A stretch of 64,000 nt of DNA from Peribacillus loiseleuriae (GCF_001183985.1 NZ_LFZW01000001.1:4555621-4619620), one strand, 5' to 3'. Counted from the stretch's first letter, positions 9,194 to 18,996 are shown. The notes: generated by a model from the letters alone, not told the origin. Translations and numbers: made by a program.

Positions 9194-9224
9194 TTTTTAT
9201 TCTCTCCCGTTCCCTTTATTTGTT

Positions 9225-9252
9225 ATAATGATATTGATAATCATTATCATTA
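9225..9252 (-). promoter_or_regulatory. Fur box upstream of yclQ
   Basis: TGATAATCATTATCA (9235-9249) lies in a longer symmetrical ATAATGATATTGATAATCATTATCATTATAA region, about 45 bases before the yclQ start and within the gap after yclP. It matches the Bacillus Fur consensus core. Confidence 0.85.
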
Positions 9253-9297
9253 TAACATGTAAAAATTATAGGTCAACTCATTTTCTAAATTATAAGT

Positions 9298-10065
9298 TTA
9301 CGAATGCGAATTAAAGAATACACAAATACGACACCCGTCCTGTTCTTGGACTGGTATATCCATATCATATATTTCCCGCAATGCATCAGTATTTATAATT
9401 TCATTTGTTAGACCATCTTTCACAACACGTCCATCTTTAAGAGCAACGATACGATCTGAATATACTGATGCAAAGTTAATATCATGCAATACAATCACAA
9501 CGGTCTTACCTAATTCATCAACCAGCTTACGTAAAATTTTCATAATTTGAACAGAATGTTTCATATCCAGGTTATTTAACGGTTCATCTAATAAAATATA
9601 TTCTGTATCTTGTGCAATAACCATCGAAATAAACGCACGCTGTTTTTGGCCACCAGATAATTCATCCAAATATTTATCTTGGATATCGGTTAAATTCATA
9701 TATTCTAATGCTTGATCAACAAATTTTTCATCTTCACTATTTAGTCGGCCCTTTGAATACGGATAACGCCCAAATGACACTAGCTCTCGAACTGTTAAGC
9801 GAACATTTAAATGATTGGATTGTCTTAAAATGGCCACTCGTTTTGCAAATGCATCAGACTTCATCTTTTTAACATTACCTTTATCTAGAAGGACTTCACC
9901 TGTATCAGAATCTAATAAGCGACTTACCATGGACAATAACGTCGATTTACCAGCACCATTTGGCCCGATAAATGACGTAATCATTTTTGGTTGGATTGTC
10001 ACTGTTACATCTTCTACTACAGGATTTTTGCCAAAATACTTTGTTATACCTTTGATTTCAATCAT
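9298..10065 (-). CDS. yclP: Siderophore ABC transporter ATPase (YclP type)
   Basis: 255 residues with the ABC ATPase motifs in order: Walker A GPNGAGKST (about 33-41), signature LSGGQKQR, Walker B YILLDEP, and switch His in VIVLHDINFA. It energises ferric-siderophore uptake by the two permeases encoded just upstream. Its start overlaps the end of the yclO-type gene by 4 bases, which indicates translational coupling. Confidence 0.92.
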   Translation of the reverse strand: MIEIKGITKYFGKNPVVEDVTVTIQPKMITSFIGPNGAGKSTLLSMVSRLLDSDTGEVLLDKGNVKKMKSDAFAKRVAILRQSNHLNVRLTVRELVSFGRYPYSKGRLNSEDEKFVDQALEYMNLTDIQDKYLDELSGGQKQRAFISMVIAQDTEYILLDEPLNNLDMKHSVQIMKILRKLVDELGKTVVIVLHDINFASVYSDRIVALKDGRVVKDGLTNEIINTDALREIYDMDIPVQEQDGCRICVFFNSHS

Positions 10066-11018
10066 CCTGCAGCCCTACTTTCTTTCAGCAGTAAGTAAAT
10101 AAAGTAAATACCACCGATAAAGTTAATAATGACACTAATTGTCGTATTTAAATGGAATACGTGTAATACCAAAAACTGTCCGCCTACTAATGCAATAATA
10201 CTTATTAAACTGGATGCTACAATTAAAACTGAATGTCGATATGTATTAATAAATTGATAGGCTACGTTCGACACGATTAATCCTAAAAATGTAATAGGAC
10301 CAACAAGTGCAGTTGAAGTTGCAATCAAAATGGATGATAAAATTAATACTTTTAGCACCATTTTATCGTAGTTTATACCTAGATTGATTGCCGCATCACG
10401 ACCTAAAGACATCACATCTAAATCACTTAACATTCTTTTACCATAGATGAAAGCTGCCCCTAATATCACCATGGAAAGATACAATAACTCTGACTTAACG
10501 TTATTAAAGCTTGCGAATAATCGGCTTTGTAAACTTAAATATTCAACTGGATCTATCACTACTTGGAGGAAATTCACTAAACTTCCAAGTAATGTCCCGA
10601 TAATCATTCCTGCTAGTAATAATAGAAAGATCGGATATTTATCCGCTCGGAATAAGAATCGATATAGAATTAACGCAAAAAGAATCATTGCAATAATTGC
10701 CATTCCAAAGTTTAAATAACGGTCTACAACAAAAATAGACGCCGAACCTAAAGCGAAAAAAATAACGGTTTGTACGACCTCATACATCGAGTCAAGCCCC
10801 ATGATAGAAGGCGTTAAAATTCGGTTATGAGTGATTGTTTGGAACATAATTGTAGCGTATGATATTGCTATCCCAGTGATTACCATTGCTCCAATTCGTA
10901 CTAAACGACGTGGGAAGGCATAATCAAAACCGCCCCGAATATTATAAAAAGCAAAAAGCAAAATGAATATTATCGCAATTACCGCTAATATAATTATTTT
11001 TGTACTATTTTTTCGCAT
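10062..11018 (-). CDS. yclO: Siderophore ABC transporter permease (YclO type)
   Basis: 318 residues with about nine membrane segments, FecCD family. TALVGPITFLGLIVSNVAYQ is the conserved loop that contacts the ATPase. It pairs with the permease encoded immediately upstream to form the channel, and its start overlaps that gene. A broken relative on the opposite strand at 12315-12917 shares long identical stretches such as STALVGPITF. Confidence 0.92.
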   Translation of the reverse strand: MRKNSTKIIILAVIAIIFILLFAFYNIRGGFDYAFPRRLVRIGAMVITGIAISYATIMFQTITHNRILTPSIMGLDSMYEVVQTVIFFALGSASIFVVDRYLNFGMAIIAMILFALILYRFLFRADKYPIFLLLLAGMIIGTLLGSLVNFLQVVIDPVEYLSLQSRLFASFNNVKSELLYLSMVILGAAFIYGKRMLSDLDVMSLGRDAAINLGINYDKMVLKVLILSSILIATSTALVGPITFLGLIVSNVAYQFINTYRHSVLIVASSLISIIALVGGQFLVLHVFHLNTTISVIINFIGGIYFIYLLLKESRAAG

Positions 11019-11961
11019 ATGCTTTCCCCCTAAATAACATTACTAAGAAGATCGCACTACCAAATACTGCGACTGTTAGGTTTACTGGAATTTCATAAGG
11101 GTATACAACTAAGCGGCTAAGAATATCACATGCCAGCAAGAAAACCATTCCTAGCATGATTGTATGTGGAATCGTTTTACGTAAATTGTCCCCCATATAA
11201 AGCGACACGATATTCGGCACAATTAACCCTAAGAAAGGGATAATACCAACAGTTAGTACGACAGTAGTCGAAATGATAGCTACTAAAACTAAACCTAAAT
11301 TTAAAACCATTTTATAACTTAGTCCTAAATTTTTTGCAAAATCTTCACCCATTCCAGCTACCGTAAACTTATTCGCATATATGTAAGCTAATATGATGGC
11401 TGGGACAGCTACATATAATAATTCATAACGTCCAGATACGATTAAAGTAAAACTACCCATGAAGAATGCTTGAACGTTTTGCAAAATTTCAGCTTCATAA
11501 CCTAAAAACGTCGAAATCGCCGATAAAATATTTCCGTACATAATCCCGATTAGCGGTACGAAAATTACATCTTTAAATTTAATGCGATCAAGTAATTGCA
11601 TGAAAATTAGCGTTCCAACTAAAGCGAATGCAAAACTGAATATAATTTGCTGAAAATACGTTACATTTGTAAAGAAAAGCATTGAAATAATAATACCAAG
11701 CTTAGCTGCATCTAGCGTACCCGCCGTTGTTGGTGATACAAATTTATTACGGCTTACACTTTGCATTATTAATCCTGCAATACTCATCCCCGCCCCCGCT
11801 AGAATAATTGCCATTAAACGAGGCACCCGACTAATTAAGAAAATTTGTGTTTTATCAGAATCCCAATCTAGAAGGTCGCTCGGCTTAATATCAATTGCAC
11901 CAACAAATAGCGAGATACACGAGAGAATGATTGCAGCGATCATTAACATCCACAGTCTCAT
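11005..11961 (-). CDS. yclN: Siderophore ABC transporter permease (YclN type)
   Basis: First gene of the operon, FecCD family, with about nine membrane segments, ARLMAIILAGAGMSIAG-like N-terminal motif and VVLTVGIIPFLGLIVPNIVS as coupling loop. The frame opens at 11973 (MGIK), but TGGGGA seven bases before the next ATG makes 11961 the better start, giving 318 residues. A Fur box and a good promoter lie directly upstream. Confidence 0.9.
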   Translation of the reverse strand: MRLWMLMIAAIILSCISLFVGAIDIKPSDLLDWDSDKTQIFLISRVPRLMAIILAGAGMSIAGLIMQSVSRNKFVSPTTAGTLDAAKLGIIISMLFFTNVTYFQQIIFSFAFALVGTLIFMQLLDRIKFKDVIFVPLIGIMYGNILSAISTFLGYEAEILQNVQAFFMGSFTLIVSGRYELLYVAVPAIILAYIYANKFTVAGMGEDFAKNLGLSYKMVLNLGLVLVAIISTTVVLTVGIIPFLGLIVPNIVSLYMGDNLRKTIPHTIMLGMVFLLACDILSRLVVYPYEIPVNLTVAVFGSAIFLVMLFRGKAYAKK

Positions 11962-12003
11962 TTTTATCCCCATATTCTATTTATTCTCAAGTATGTAAAA
12001 CAA

Positions 12004-12020
12004 TGAAAATGATTCTCAAT
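12004..12020 (-). promoter_or_regulatory. Fur box of the yclNOP operon
   Basis: TGAAAATGATTCTCAAT matches the Fur operator half-sites and lies just downstream of the promoter at 12036-12064, so repression by iron-loaded Fur is expected. Confidence 0.8.
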
Positions 12021-12035
12021 CTCGAGTACATATAA

Positions 12036-12064
12036 ATTATAAGCACAAAATTGCCAAAAATCAA
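12036..12064 (-). promoter_or_regulatory. Promoter of the yclNOP operon
   Basis: On the minus strand: TTGATT, 17-base spacer, TATAAT. Confidence 0.7.
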
Positions 12065-12202
12065 TAATTATAAAGTTCATTTTGAATTTCCGACATAGCC
12101 ATGGACCCAATTAGACAGAGAATTTTTTAAAGTAAGGAATGAAAAGCCAAGAAATGAAAGAGCCAATGAATTTGGCAAATGATCCGGCCTTATTAAAAAT
12201 TC

Positions 12203-12917
12203 CGCGACATAGTGGGCCGACTGATTATTTATCCAGTTGAAATTCTAATTGGCCTTGTAGTAGGGGTATTTGGCAGTGTGATATTTAATTATCTATTAAT
12301 GAGGAGAAAGGCATATGAATAATAAGTTTAAATTAACGGTGCTCGCAGTAATTGCTACGTTATTTAGCCAATACCTTCACAGTCCTATGTGGCAGAACAT
12401 AATCAATGTTAGGACCTATTTAATAAAATAGGAATAATGCCGTTTAGAAAAGAAGGAGGCCGAAATATCTACTTCCTTCTACTTAATAGGAATGATTTTC
12501 GGGACGCTTCTCTCAAGCTTGTCTTCTTTCATGTAAGTATTAATAGATCCAAACGAATACCAAATTGTTCAAAACAAAATGTTCGCAAGCCTTAACAATA
12601 TAAAAACTGATTTGCTTTTAATAGTAGCAATTTTAATGCTTATTACAACGCTTTATTTCCTACGATTTGTAAAATATTTAGATGTGATGTCGCTTGGAAG
12701 TGCACAGGCCATTAATTTAGGTGTCGATTACGATTATGTAATGAAGCGAGTATTAATAGTAGTTGCTATTTTAACTTCTGTATCGACTGCACTTGTCGGA
12801 CCTATCACATTTTTTGGATTAATGGTGGCTAATGTCGCATATCAATTTACTAAATCATATAAGCGTAAACATGTTATCGCGGCCTCCATCTTCTATTTTT
12901 TAGTCTCATTTAGCTAA
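12203..12917 (+). pseudogene. Remnants of a second siderophore permease pair (FatD/FatC type)
   Basis: The plus strand starts abruptly with the C-terminal 38 or so residues of a YclN-like permease (RLIIYPVEILIGLVVGVFGS then MRRKAYE, stop). This overlaps an ATG at 12315 that begins a YclO-like permease (MNNKFKLTVLAVIATLF). The second gene is broken by deletion after about 14 codons. Family sequence resumes near 12455 (GGRNIYFLLL), changes frame, and continues cleanly from 12579 to 12917 (MFASLNNIKTDLLL, FVKYLDVMSLGSAQAINLGV, STALVGPITFFGLMVANVAY). The C-terminal two helices are lost. It is a dead paralogue of the adjacent intact importer on the opposite strand. Confidence 0.82.
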
Positions 12918-13088
12918 ACTGGTATTCCCTTTATTATATTAACCCAAAACAGTATGAATTTTTAATTTTTAGCCTTTTTTAGTAGTTGAAGGAAAATCAT
13001 CAAAGTATCACGATAAGATTTAGGATGATATAATACAAGCTACAGTAAACGTTCCCTGGAAAAAGCTTAATATAAAGGAAGAGATTTT

Positions 13089-13367
13089 ATGTTGGCATTT
13101 ATCAGCAAATTATTTACGAAAAAAACCAAAGTCACACTTGAATTCTGCCAAACGAACCTGGATCGTTTTTTAGAGGAAGAATATACAGAAGAGTATGGAG
13201 AATTTTTAAAAAGTCCACAAGTTTCCTATAAAGAGTATGAATGTTTAAGCGAATGTAAGCTGTGTAAGAAGTCTGCTTACGCGAAGCTGAATGGTGCCAT
13301 GATTACAGGGATTGATTCTGGTGATTTATTGGCTCAGCTGAAAGATAAAGTGAATGCCAACAAGTAA
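13089..13367 (+). CDS. Small DUF1450 (YuzB-like) cysteine protein
   Basis: 92 residues. The order VTLEFCQTNL, then YECLSECKLCKKSAYAKLNG and GDLLAQL resembles the YuzB/DUF1450 family, whose function is unknown. Cys20, Cys52, Cys56 and Cys59 could bind metal or form a redox centre. Ribosome site AAGGAAGAG precedes the ATG and a strong terminator follows. The gene is monocistronic. Confidence 0.75.
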   Translation: MLAFISKLFTKKTKVTLEFCQTNLDRFLEEEYTEEYGEFLKSPQVSYKEYECLSECKLCKKSAYAKLNGAMITGIDSGDLLAQLKDKVNANK

Positions 13368-13422
13368 AAAACTAGAATTTCAAGAGCTGTTTTTCAGACT
13401 GAAATAATCGATTCATTACCAA

Positions 13423-13466
13423 AAAGAGCAAATGCCTAGGTCCTTCTCGCATTTGCTCTTTGTTTT
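13423..13466 (+). terminator. Terminator of the DUF1450 gene
   Basis: Arms AAAGAGCAAATGC and GCATTTGCTCTTT followed by TGTTTTG. Confidence 0.85.
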
Positions 13467-13699
13467 GTGATGAAAAGATGAAGTTAGCTTTTCAGGAATA
13501 TCGATTTAGGTATTTTGCTAGTCGCTTTGAACCTCTTTCCCCCCGACTCAGCTCTTTGACCCTTTTACTAACCAGTATTTCTTTTTTCCTAACCGCTTTT
13601 CCTTTTCACTCATTATAAATATAAGTTTTTTCATAACAAGTGCTCACTAGTCATATCGTTGAATAGTGGGATTCATGCAGTTTTAAAGGAGCGAATGTA

Positions 13700-15583
13700 A
13701 TGACTCAATATGTAAAAAATGAAATCGACCGTCTGATCATGCAGTTACGGTCAGATCAGCAAACAGATGGGTCTTGGCATTATCCATTTGAAATCGGCAT
13801 TACACCTGATGCGTTTATGATTATTTTATTAAAAGCACTCGATATTCAGGATGATCAACTCAATCAAGCTTTAGCAGAAAGAATCATAAGCCGCCAGGAG
13901 AAAAATGGCGCGTGGAAGTTATTTCACGATGAACAGGACGGGAATGTTTCACTAACAATAGAAGCCTATTATGCATTGCTTTTATCTGGTCTGCATCAAG
14001 AGAATGATGAGCATATGGAAAAAGCTCGACAATTCATATCTACTAACGGAGGGTTAAGCAAGGCAAGCTCGATTACAAAAATGATGCTGATACTTACCGG
14101 TCAATTGAAATGGCCACGTATCTTCCCGGTTCCAATCGAAGCTGCATTGCTCCCCCCCACCTTTCCCATTAGCATGTACGATTTATCCATATATGCAAGG
14201 GTAAACTTTCTCCCACTCCTTCTGTGCTCTGATCATAAATTTCAAATCAATATCGCTTCAGCCCCTGATTTGAAAGCATTGCTTCCCTCCCGTTCAGACG
14301 ATCTCTGGGAAGAGTTCAGATGCGAGGAGGGCCGTTCCTTGGTTCAAACGATTTACTATGGTGTCAAAAACCTGATCGGGCTTCCTTCCCTACTGCATAA
14401 AATGGCAGTCGAGGGTATTAAAAAGTATATGCTTGAACGAATTGAGCAAGACGGGACTCTTTACAACTTTTTTAGTGCTACATTTTTTATGATTTTTGCT
14501 TTACTCTCCCAAGGTCATTCCAAGAAAGATCCCATCATTTTGAAAGCCGTCGATGGATTAAAAGCTATGTCAACCATCGTCGATGGGCATTTGCATATTC
14601 AATACACCAGGCCTGAGATTTGGAATACATCACTCATTAATTATGCACTTCAAGAAGCTGGATTGGAACCAGATGATCCTTGTGTCCAAAGAGCCAATCA
14701 GTATTTGATCGCCCGACAACAGACGAAATATGGAGATTGGCAGCTGCATAACCCTTATGCCTTACCCGGTGGATGGGGCTTTTCAGATGGCAACACACTG
14801 AATCCGGACATCGATGATACAGCAGCAACACTAAGGTCCCTATATCCCACTACCCCTACTTCGCCCTCTATAAAAAATGCCTATAATCGTGGGTTGGCCT
14901 ATGTGCTTTCTACACAGAATGATGATGGCGGATTTCCTGCCTTTGAAAAGAATGTTGATAAAAAATGGTTGCAAGTTTTGCCGATCGAACAAGCAGAATT
15001 TTTTCTCACAGATCCCTCCACTCCTGATCTAACTGGACGAACACTTGAATTTCTCGGCAACTTTACCAATGGGATTCAAGCCACAAGCGCCATGAGAAAA
15101 GCAGCAAAGTGGTTGCTTCACGCTCAAGAAAAAAACGGATCTTGGTATGGCAGGTGGGGAATCTGTTATATTTACGGAACTTGGGCAGCATTAACGGGCC
15201 TTCGAGCTGCGGGCGAAGTGAGCAATCATCCGTTTATTCAAAAAGCAGCGAAATGGCTGATGAGTATCCAAAATGAAGATGGCGGCTGGGGGGAATCTTG
15301 CACAAGCGATATTGGTAAGAAGTATATTCCCTTAGGTGCAAGTACGCTTACCCAAACTGCTTGGGCCGTTGATGCGCTGATTTCCATTTCCCTAACACCG
15401 ACACCCGCTATTGAAAAAGGGATCGCTTATCTTATTCGCGAAGGACAAAGTCAGAACTGGACCAACGACTATCCGGCCGGTCAAGGCTTGCCTGGTTATG
15501 TGTATATGCATTATCACAGCTACCGGCTTCTTTTCCCGCTTCTTGCCCTAAGTCATTATCGAGGTAAGTATGTTTATAAGTAA
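13700..15583 (+). CDS. sqhC: Squalene-hopene / sporulenol-type terpene cyclase
   Basis: 627 residues, the usual length of class II triterpene cyclases. It follows the Bacillus SqhC pattern closely: QW-type repeats near the N-terminus (DGSWHYPFE) and C-terminus (GSWYGRWGICYIYGTW, DGGWGESC), and the acid motif DIDD at residues 370-373, whose central Asp protonates the substrate. Bacillus subtilis SqhC cyclises tetraprenyl-beta-curcumene to sporulenol in sporulation, while other family members make hopene. Sequence alone does not settle the substrate. It acts at the membrane surface. No prenyltransferase gene is adjacent. AAAGGAG lies at the proper distance before the ATG. It converges with trpB across a palindromic repeat. 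Confidence 0.9.
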   Translation: MTQYVKNEIDRLIMQLRSDQQTDGSWHYPFEIGITPDAFMIILLKALDIQDDQLNQALAERIISRQEKNGAWKLFHDEQDGNVSLTIEAYYALLLSGLHQENDEHMEKARQFISTNGGLSKASSITKMMLILTGQLKWPRIFPVPIEAALLPPTFPISMYDLSIYARVNFLPLLLCSDHKFQINIASAPDLKALLPSRSDDLWEEFRCEEGRSLVQTIYYGVKNLIGLPSLLHKMAVEGIKKYMLERIEQDGTLYNFFSATFFMIFALLSQGHSKKDPIILKAVDGLKAMSTIVDGHLHIQYTRPEIWNTSLINYALQEAGLEPDDPCVQRANQYLIARQQTKYGDWQLHNPYALPGGWGFSDGNTLNPDIDDTAATLRSLYPTTPTSPSIKNAYNRGLAYVLSTQNDDGGFPAFEKNVDKKWLQVLPIEQAEFFLTDPSTPDLTGRTLEFLGNFTNGIQATSAMRKAAKWLLHAQEKNGSWYGRWGICYIYGTWAALTGLRAAGEVSNHPFIQKAAKWLMSIQNEDGGWGESCTSDIGKKYIPLGASTLTQTAWAVDALISISLTPTPAIEKGIAYLIREGQSQNWTNDYPAGQGLPGYVYMHYHSYRLLFPLLALSHYRGKYVYK

Positions 15584-15602
15584 AAGAGGAGGGCCCATAG
15601 CG

Positions 15603-15693
15603 AAAGGGGCAGACCACGCAGCTACAACATACAGTTTCATTTTAGCGTAAGTACCACTATGAACAATGTGTATCATGCTTGGTCTGACCCTTT
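15603..15693. repeat. GGTC-GACC palindromic repeat, copy 2
   Basis: Bounded by AAAGGGGCAGACCACGCA and CTTGGTCTGACCCTTTGC. It lies between the convergent sqhC and trpB genes, where it could also end transcription from either side. Confidence 0.7.
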
Positions 15694-15710
15694 GCACATT
15701 CTAAAATGGA

Positions 15711-16886
15711 TTATTTATTTTGAATCATTTGAAACACTTGCTCCACATCTTTATCGCCACGTCCGGATAAATTAACAATCAAGATATCATCTTTGGATAA
15801 TTCTTTTGCTAACTTTATCGCATAAGCTATGGCATGTGCACTTTCCAAGGCTGGGATAATTCCTTCTAGTTTTGATAGGGTTTGGAACGCTTCTAACGCT
15901 TCTTGACCACTAGCCGTAACGTACTCTGCTCTGCCACTTTCTTTCAAATAACTATGTTCGGGCCCTACACCTTGATAATCTAATCCTGCTGCAATCGAAA
16001 ATGTTGGTTTGGGATTTCCTTCTTCATCTAATAATGTATAACTTTTAAATCCATGAAGAACAGCAGGTACACCTTCTGATAAGGTTGGGGCTTCTTCTGG
16101 TTCAACACCAATCAAACGAACACTCAATTCATCCAGATAGTGTGCATATGCTCCGATCGCATTACTTCCACCGCCCGTACATGCAATAACGGCAGTTGGG
16201 AGTTTCCCTTCTTTTTCTAAAATTTGAGATTTAGATTCTTTACTAATAATGGATTGAAAGTGTTTAACCATTGTCGGGTAAGGATGAGGCCCAACCGCTG
16301 AACCAATCAGATAAAAGGTGTTTTTATAATTTTGAATTAAATCCTGTAACGCTTCGTCTACAGCCTCTTTCAAACGTCCTCTGCCTTTTTCAACGGCTAC
16401 TACTTTTGCCCCTAACAGTTCCATTCTAAAAACATTAAGGGCTTGTCTTTCCGTATCGACTTTTCCCATATAGATGACACATTCCATATCAAACATTGCA
16501 CAAGCTGTAGCGGTAGCAACTCCATGTTGTCCTGCTCCTGTTTCAGCAATAATTCGCTTGGCACCCATTCGCTTCGCTAATAAAATTTGACCAATTACAT
16601 TATTAATTTTGTGAGCACCTGTATGATTTAAATCTTCACGTTTTAAATAAATTTTTGCTCCACCCATTCGTTTGGATAGATTTTCAGCATAGGTTAATGG
16701 GTTTTCCCGACCTACATATTCTTTTAAATAAAATTCATATTCCTTTTGAAATTCAGGATCATCTTTATAGTGTAAAAATTGTTCTTCTATTTTATTCATT
16801 ACATTTTGTAGATCTTCTGGAATAAAACTACCTCCAAATTCTCCAAAATATCCTTTGCTATCTCTGCTCATACTCGTCATCCTCAT
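15711..16886 (-). CDS. trpB: Tryptophan synthase beta chain, orphan copy
   Basis: 391 residues, full-length TrpB1 type. It condenses indole with serine using pyridoxal phosphate. Lys93 in HTGAHKINN is the cofactor lysine, CTGGGSNAIG is the phosphate loop, and AETGAGQHG is the indole channel region. The start at MRMTSM follows AAAAGGAG with good spacing. No trpA or other trp gene is adjacent and no T-box or TRAP-like leader is visible, so this is either a second beta chain used to salvage indole or the only copy in a scattered pathway. Confidence 0.9.
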   Translation of the reverse strand: MRMTSMSRDSKGYFGEFGGSFIPEDLQNVMNKIEEQFLHYKDDPEFQKEYEFYLKEYVGRENPLTYAENLSKRMGGAKIYLKREDLNHTGAHKINNVIGQILLAKRMGAKRIIAETGAGQHGVATATACAMFDMECVIYMGKVDTERQALNVFRMELLGAKVVAVEKGRGRLKEAVDEALQDLIQNYKNTFYLIGSAVGPHPYPTMVKHFQSIISKESKSQILEKEGKLPTAVIACTGGGSNAIGAYAHYLDELSVRLIGVEPEEAPTLSEGVPAVLHGFKSYTLLDEEGNPKPTFSIAAGLDYQGVGPEHSYLKESGRAEYVTASGQEALEAFQTLSKLEGIIPALESAHAIAYAIKLAKELSKDDILIVNLSGRGDKDVEQVFQMIQNK

Positions 16887-16921
16887 CTAATCTCCTTTTC
16901 CGTATATATTGACATAATATG

Positions 16922-16950
16922 ATTATAACTAAATTTTCAATATATTTTAA
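16922..16950 (-). promoter_or_regulatory. Promoter of trpB
   Basis: On the minus strand: TTAAAA, 17 bases, TATAAT, about 35 bases before the start codon. Confidence 0.6.
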
Positions 16951-17048
16951 CTATTAATACCCAGAATTTTAGGAATAAGTTCAATCCATCTCCAATGGTT
17001 GAAAATATACCAAAATCCTTTGTAACTTGATTCACTTTTTTTTCATAT

Positions 17049-17120
17049 AAAAAAGGATCACGAATAAGATAAGCTCCCCAGTTTAATGACCTGGTTCGTT
17101 ATTCTTATTCATCATCCTTT
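17049..17120 (-). terminator. Terminator of the LCP gene
   Basis: Long imperfect hairpin (GGATCACGAATAAGATAA against TTATTCTTATTCATCATCC); on the minus strand it ends in T6. Confidence 0.7.
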
Positions 17121-17125
17121 ACGTA

Positions 17126-18079
17126 TCACTCATTTAAAAAGGCTTTTAATGCTTCTTTATTCTTTTCCATGTCGATTTCTAGGACTAATCCTACTGAATG
17201 CCTAGCATCTCTGGCTGTACCATTGATTGGAATTGTAAGCTTTTGAATATCTTGATTACTATCCGTTAAAAACGAAGTGCCCATTGCTAATAGATTGGCG
17301 TAACTAAGATTTGTTAAGATGTACGGTTGAATCGTTCCAATCATTCTTGGTAGTTTTAATACTCCTTGAACGCTAGCCATTTTATCAGCCAGTATTTGCA
17401 TAACCTTTTGTTGTCGTTTGACACGGCCAAAGTCACTATCCGGACCACCACGCCATCTGACATATCCAAGTAATTGATCGCCATTTAATGGTTGAACGCC
17501 TGGTTGAAGAGTCATATCTATTCCTTTTGACATTTTCTGTTCCACATCGATTTCAACCCCTTTAGGGAAGGCTATATCAATCGTTTTAGCAAATCCCTTG
17601 AAATCGATAATAGCGTAATATTGTAAATCCACATCAAAGTTTTCCTTTATTGTCTTTCTTAATAACTCAGTTTCACCAAATGCATATGCTGCATTCAGTT
17701 TATTGTTTTTATATCCAGGAATATCTACATAGATATCCCGCATGAGAGATACTAACTTTGATTTTTTCGTTTCTGGATTATATTGAGCAATCATAATTGT
17801 ATCTGTACGGGACTTTTCTTTCCCCCTTGTATCTACTCCAAGTAGCAGGATATTAACCCGCCCCAACTTGTCTTCTACACCCTTGAACTCAATATCTGAC
17901 TTTACGTTCGTGTCAATTTCAGCTTCAGACTTCTGTAATGCCATCTTATAATCAAAATATAAATATCCTACTCCAGAAAGACCAATGAGAACAATCAATA
18001 GAAAAATCGATAAAAAGACTTTCTTCTTTTTTTTTCTTCTGTGCTCGCCTGATCTCGTCCCTTTGTTTGGTTTTGTCAT
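17126..18079 (-). CDS. LytR-CpsA-Psr family wall-polymer transferase
   Basis: 317 residues. A very basic cytoplasmic N-terminus (KKKKK) leads into one signal-anchor helix (about 22-42), and the LCP domain begins near residue 70. Conserved arginine and aspartate positions of the active site are visible in LLLGVDTRGKEKSRTDTIMI, in SLMRDIYVDIPG and in YVRWRGGPDSDFGRVKRQQK. LCP enzymes attach teichoic acids or other undecaprenyl-linked polymers to peptidoglycan outside the membrane. It is monocistronic. Which of the TagT, TagU or TagV roles it fills cannot be told. Confidence 0.88.
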   Translation of the reverse strand: MTKPNKGTRSGEHRRKKKKKVFLSIFLLIVLIGLSGVGYLYFDYKMALQKSEAEIDTNVKSDIEFKGVEDKLGRVNILLLGVDTRGKEKSRTDTIMIAQYNPETKKSKLVSLMRDIYVDIPGYKNNKLNAAYAFGETELLRKTIKENFDVDLQYYAIIDFKGFAKTIDIAFPKGVEIDVEQKMSKGIDMTLQPGVQPLNGDQLLGYVRWRGGPDSDFGRVKRQQKVMQILADKMASVQGVLKLPRMIGTIQPYILTNLSYANLLAMGTSFLTDSNQDIQKLTIPINGTARDARHSVGLVLEIDMEKNKEALKAFLNE

Positions 18080-18254
18080 GTTTGTACGCCCTTTTCGTTT
18101 GATTCACTTATTAAAAATATATCAGAGAACTCAAACCAAGTTAGTAACTCTAGAGAAAATAGGTAGCCGATTTCACACCTTTACTTTTCGTCTATTAGGG
18201 GTATTATCACACGATTCCTCCATTAATATTACATTTTTTTAATTTATCCAAAAG

Positions 18255-18342
18255 CAAAGGGTCAGACCACGCAAGGACTAAATACATGTAAGATAAGCGT
18301 ATGAAACACTACATACTGTTTTAGCGTGCAAGGTCAGACCCT
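18255..18342. repeat. GGTC-GACC palindromic repeat, copy 3
   Basis: Bounded by AAAGGGTCAGACCACGCA and GTGCAAGGTCAGACCCTT, downstream of msrA and upstream of the LCP gene. Confidence 0.7.
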
Positions 18343-18366
18343 TATGAGACACCCTCGATTCAGTTT

Positions 18367-18888
18367 TTATTTGGCACTCCAGTGCTGGTCAATAAACTCA
18401 TCACGTCCAGATTGTTTACGGTCTTCTTTATAATGCTTCGGATTTTTTTTATGGAAGTCTTGATGATAATTCTCCGCTTCATAAAACGTTCGCGCCGGGA
18501 GGATTTCCGTTACAATCGGCTTCTTAAACTTGCCACTGCTTGCCATTTCTTCTTTTGATTTTTGAGCCAGTACCAATTGTTTCTCGTCATGATAAAAGAT
18601 GGCCGCTTTATATTGACTGCCGCGATCTTGGAACTGTCCGTCTGGATCTGTTGGATCAATTTGCTGCCAGAATAGTTCCAACAAACGCTCATATGGGAAA
18701 AGCTCTGGATCGTATGTAATTTCAACCACTTCATAATGACCGGTCGTACCTGTTTTTACTTGCTCATATGTAGGATTTTTAACATGCCCGCCAGAGTATC
18801 CTGAAACAATTCCACCAATGCCTGGTAATTCTTCAAATGGTGTCACCATACACCAAAAACAGCCGCCTGCAAATGTTGCTTTTTGCAT
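18367..18888 (-). CDS. msrA: Peptide methionine sulfoxide reductase A
   Basis: 173 residues from the ATG at 18888, which has an AAGGGG site; the frame extends a further 16 codons upstream without a ribosome site. It reduces the S-epimer of methionine sulfoxide in proteins. The catalytic Cys10 lies in GGCFWC, and YSGGHVKNPTYEQV, HYEVVEITYDP and FWQQIDPTDPDGQ are typical. No MsrB domain is fused and no msrB gene follows. Confidence 0.93.
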   Translation of the reverse strand: MQKATFAGGCFWCMVTPFEELPGIGGIVSGYSGGHVKNPTYEQVKTGTTGHYEVVEITYDPELFPYERLLELFWQQIDPTDPDGQFQDRGSQYKAAIFYHDEKQLVLAQKSKEEMASSGKFKKPIVTEILPARTFYEAENYHQDFHKKNPKHYKEDRKQSGRDEFIDQHWSAK

Positions 18889-18996
18889 AATTTTACCCCT
18901 TTCAATTTTGCACAAATCAAGATATATCATAATCATAACTTATTCGCTCCATTAGAATGAAATCTAATGACCGAAATATTTTTTTACTTCCCTCAA

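Noticed and set aside
16887..17030. Possible T-box or TRAP leader for trpB
   Set aside because: No TGGN-type T-box core, specifier structure or run of GAG/TAG triplets was found.
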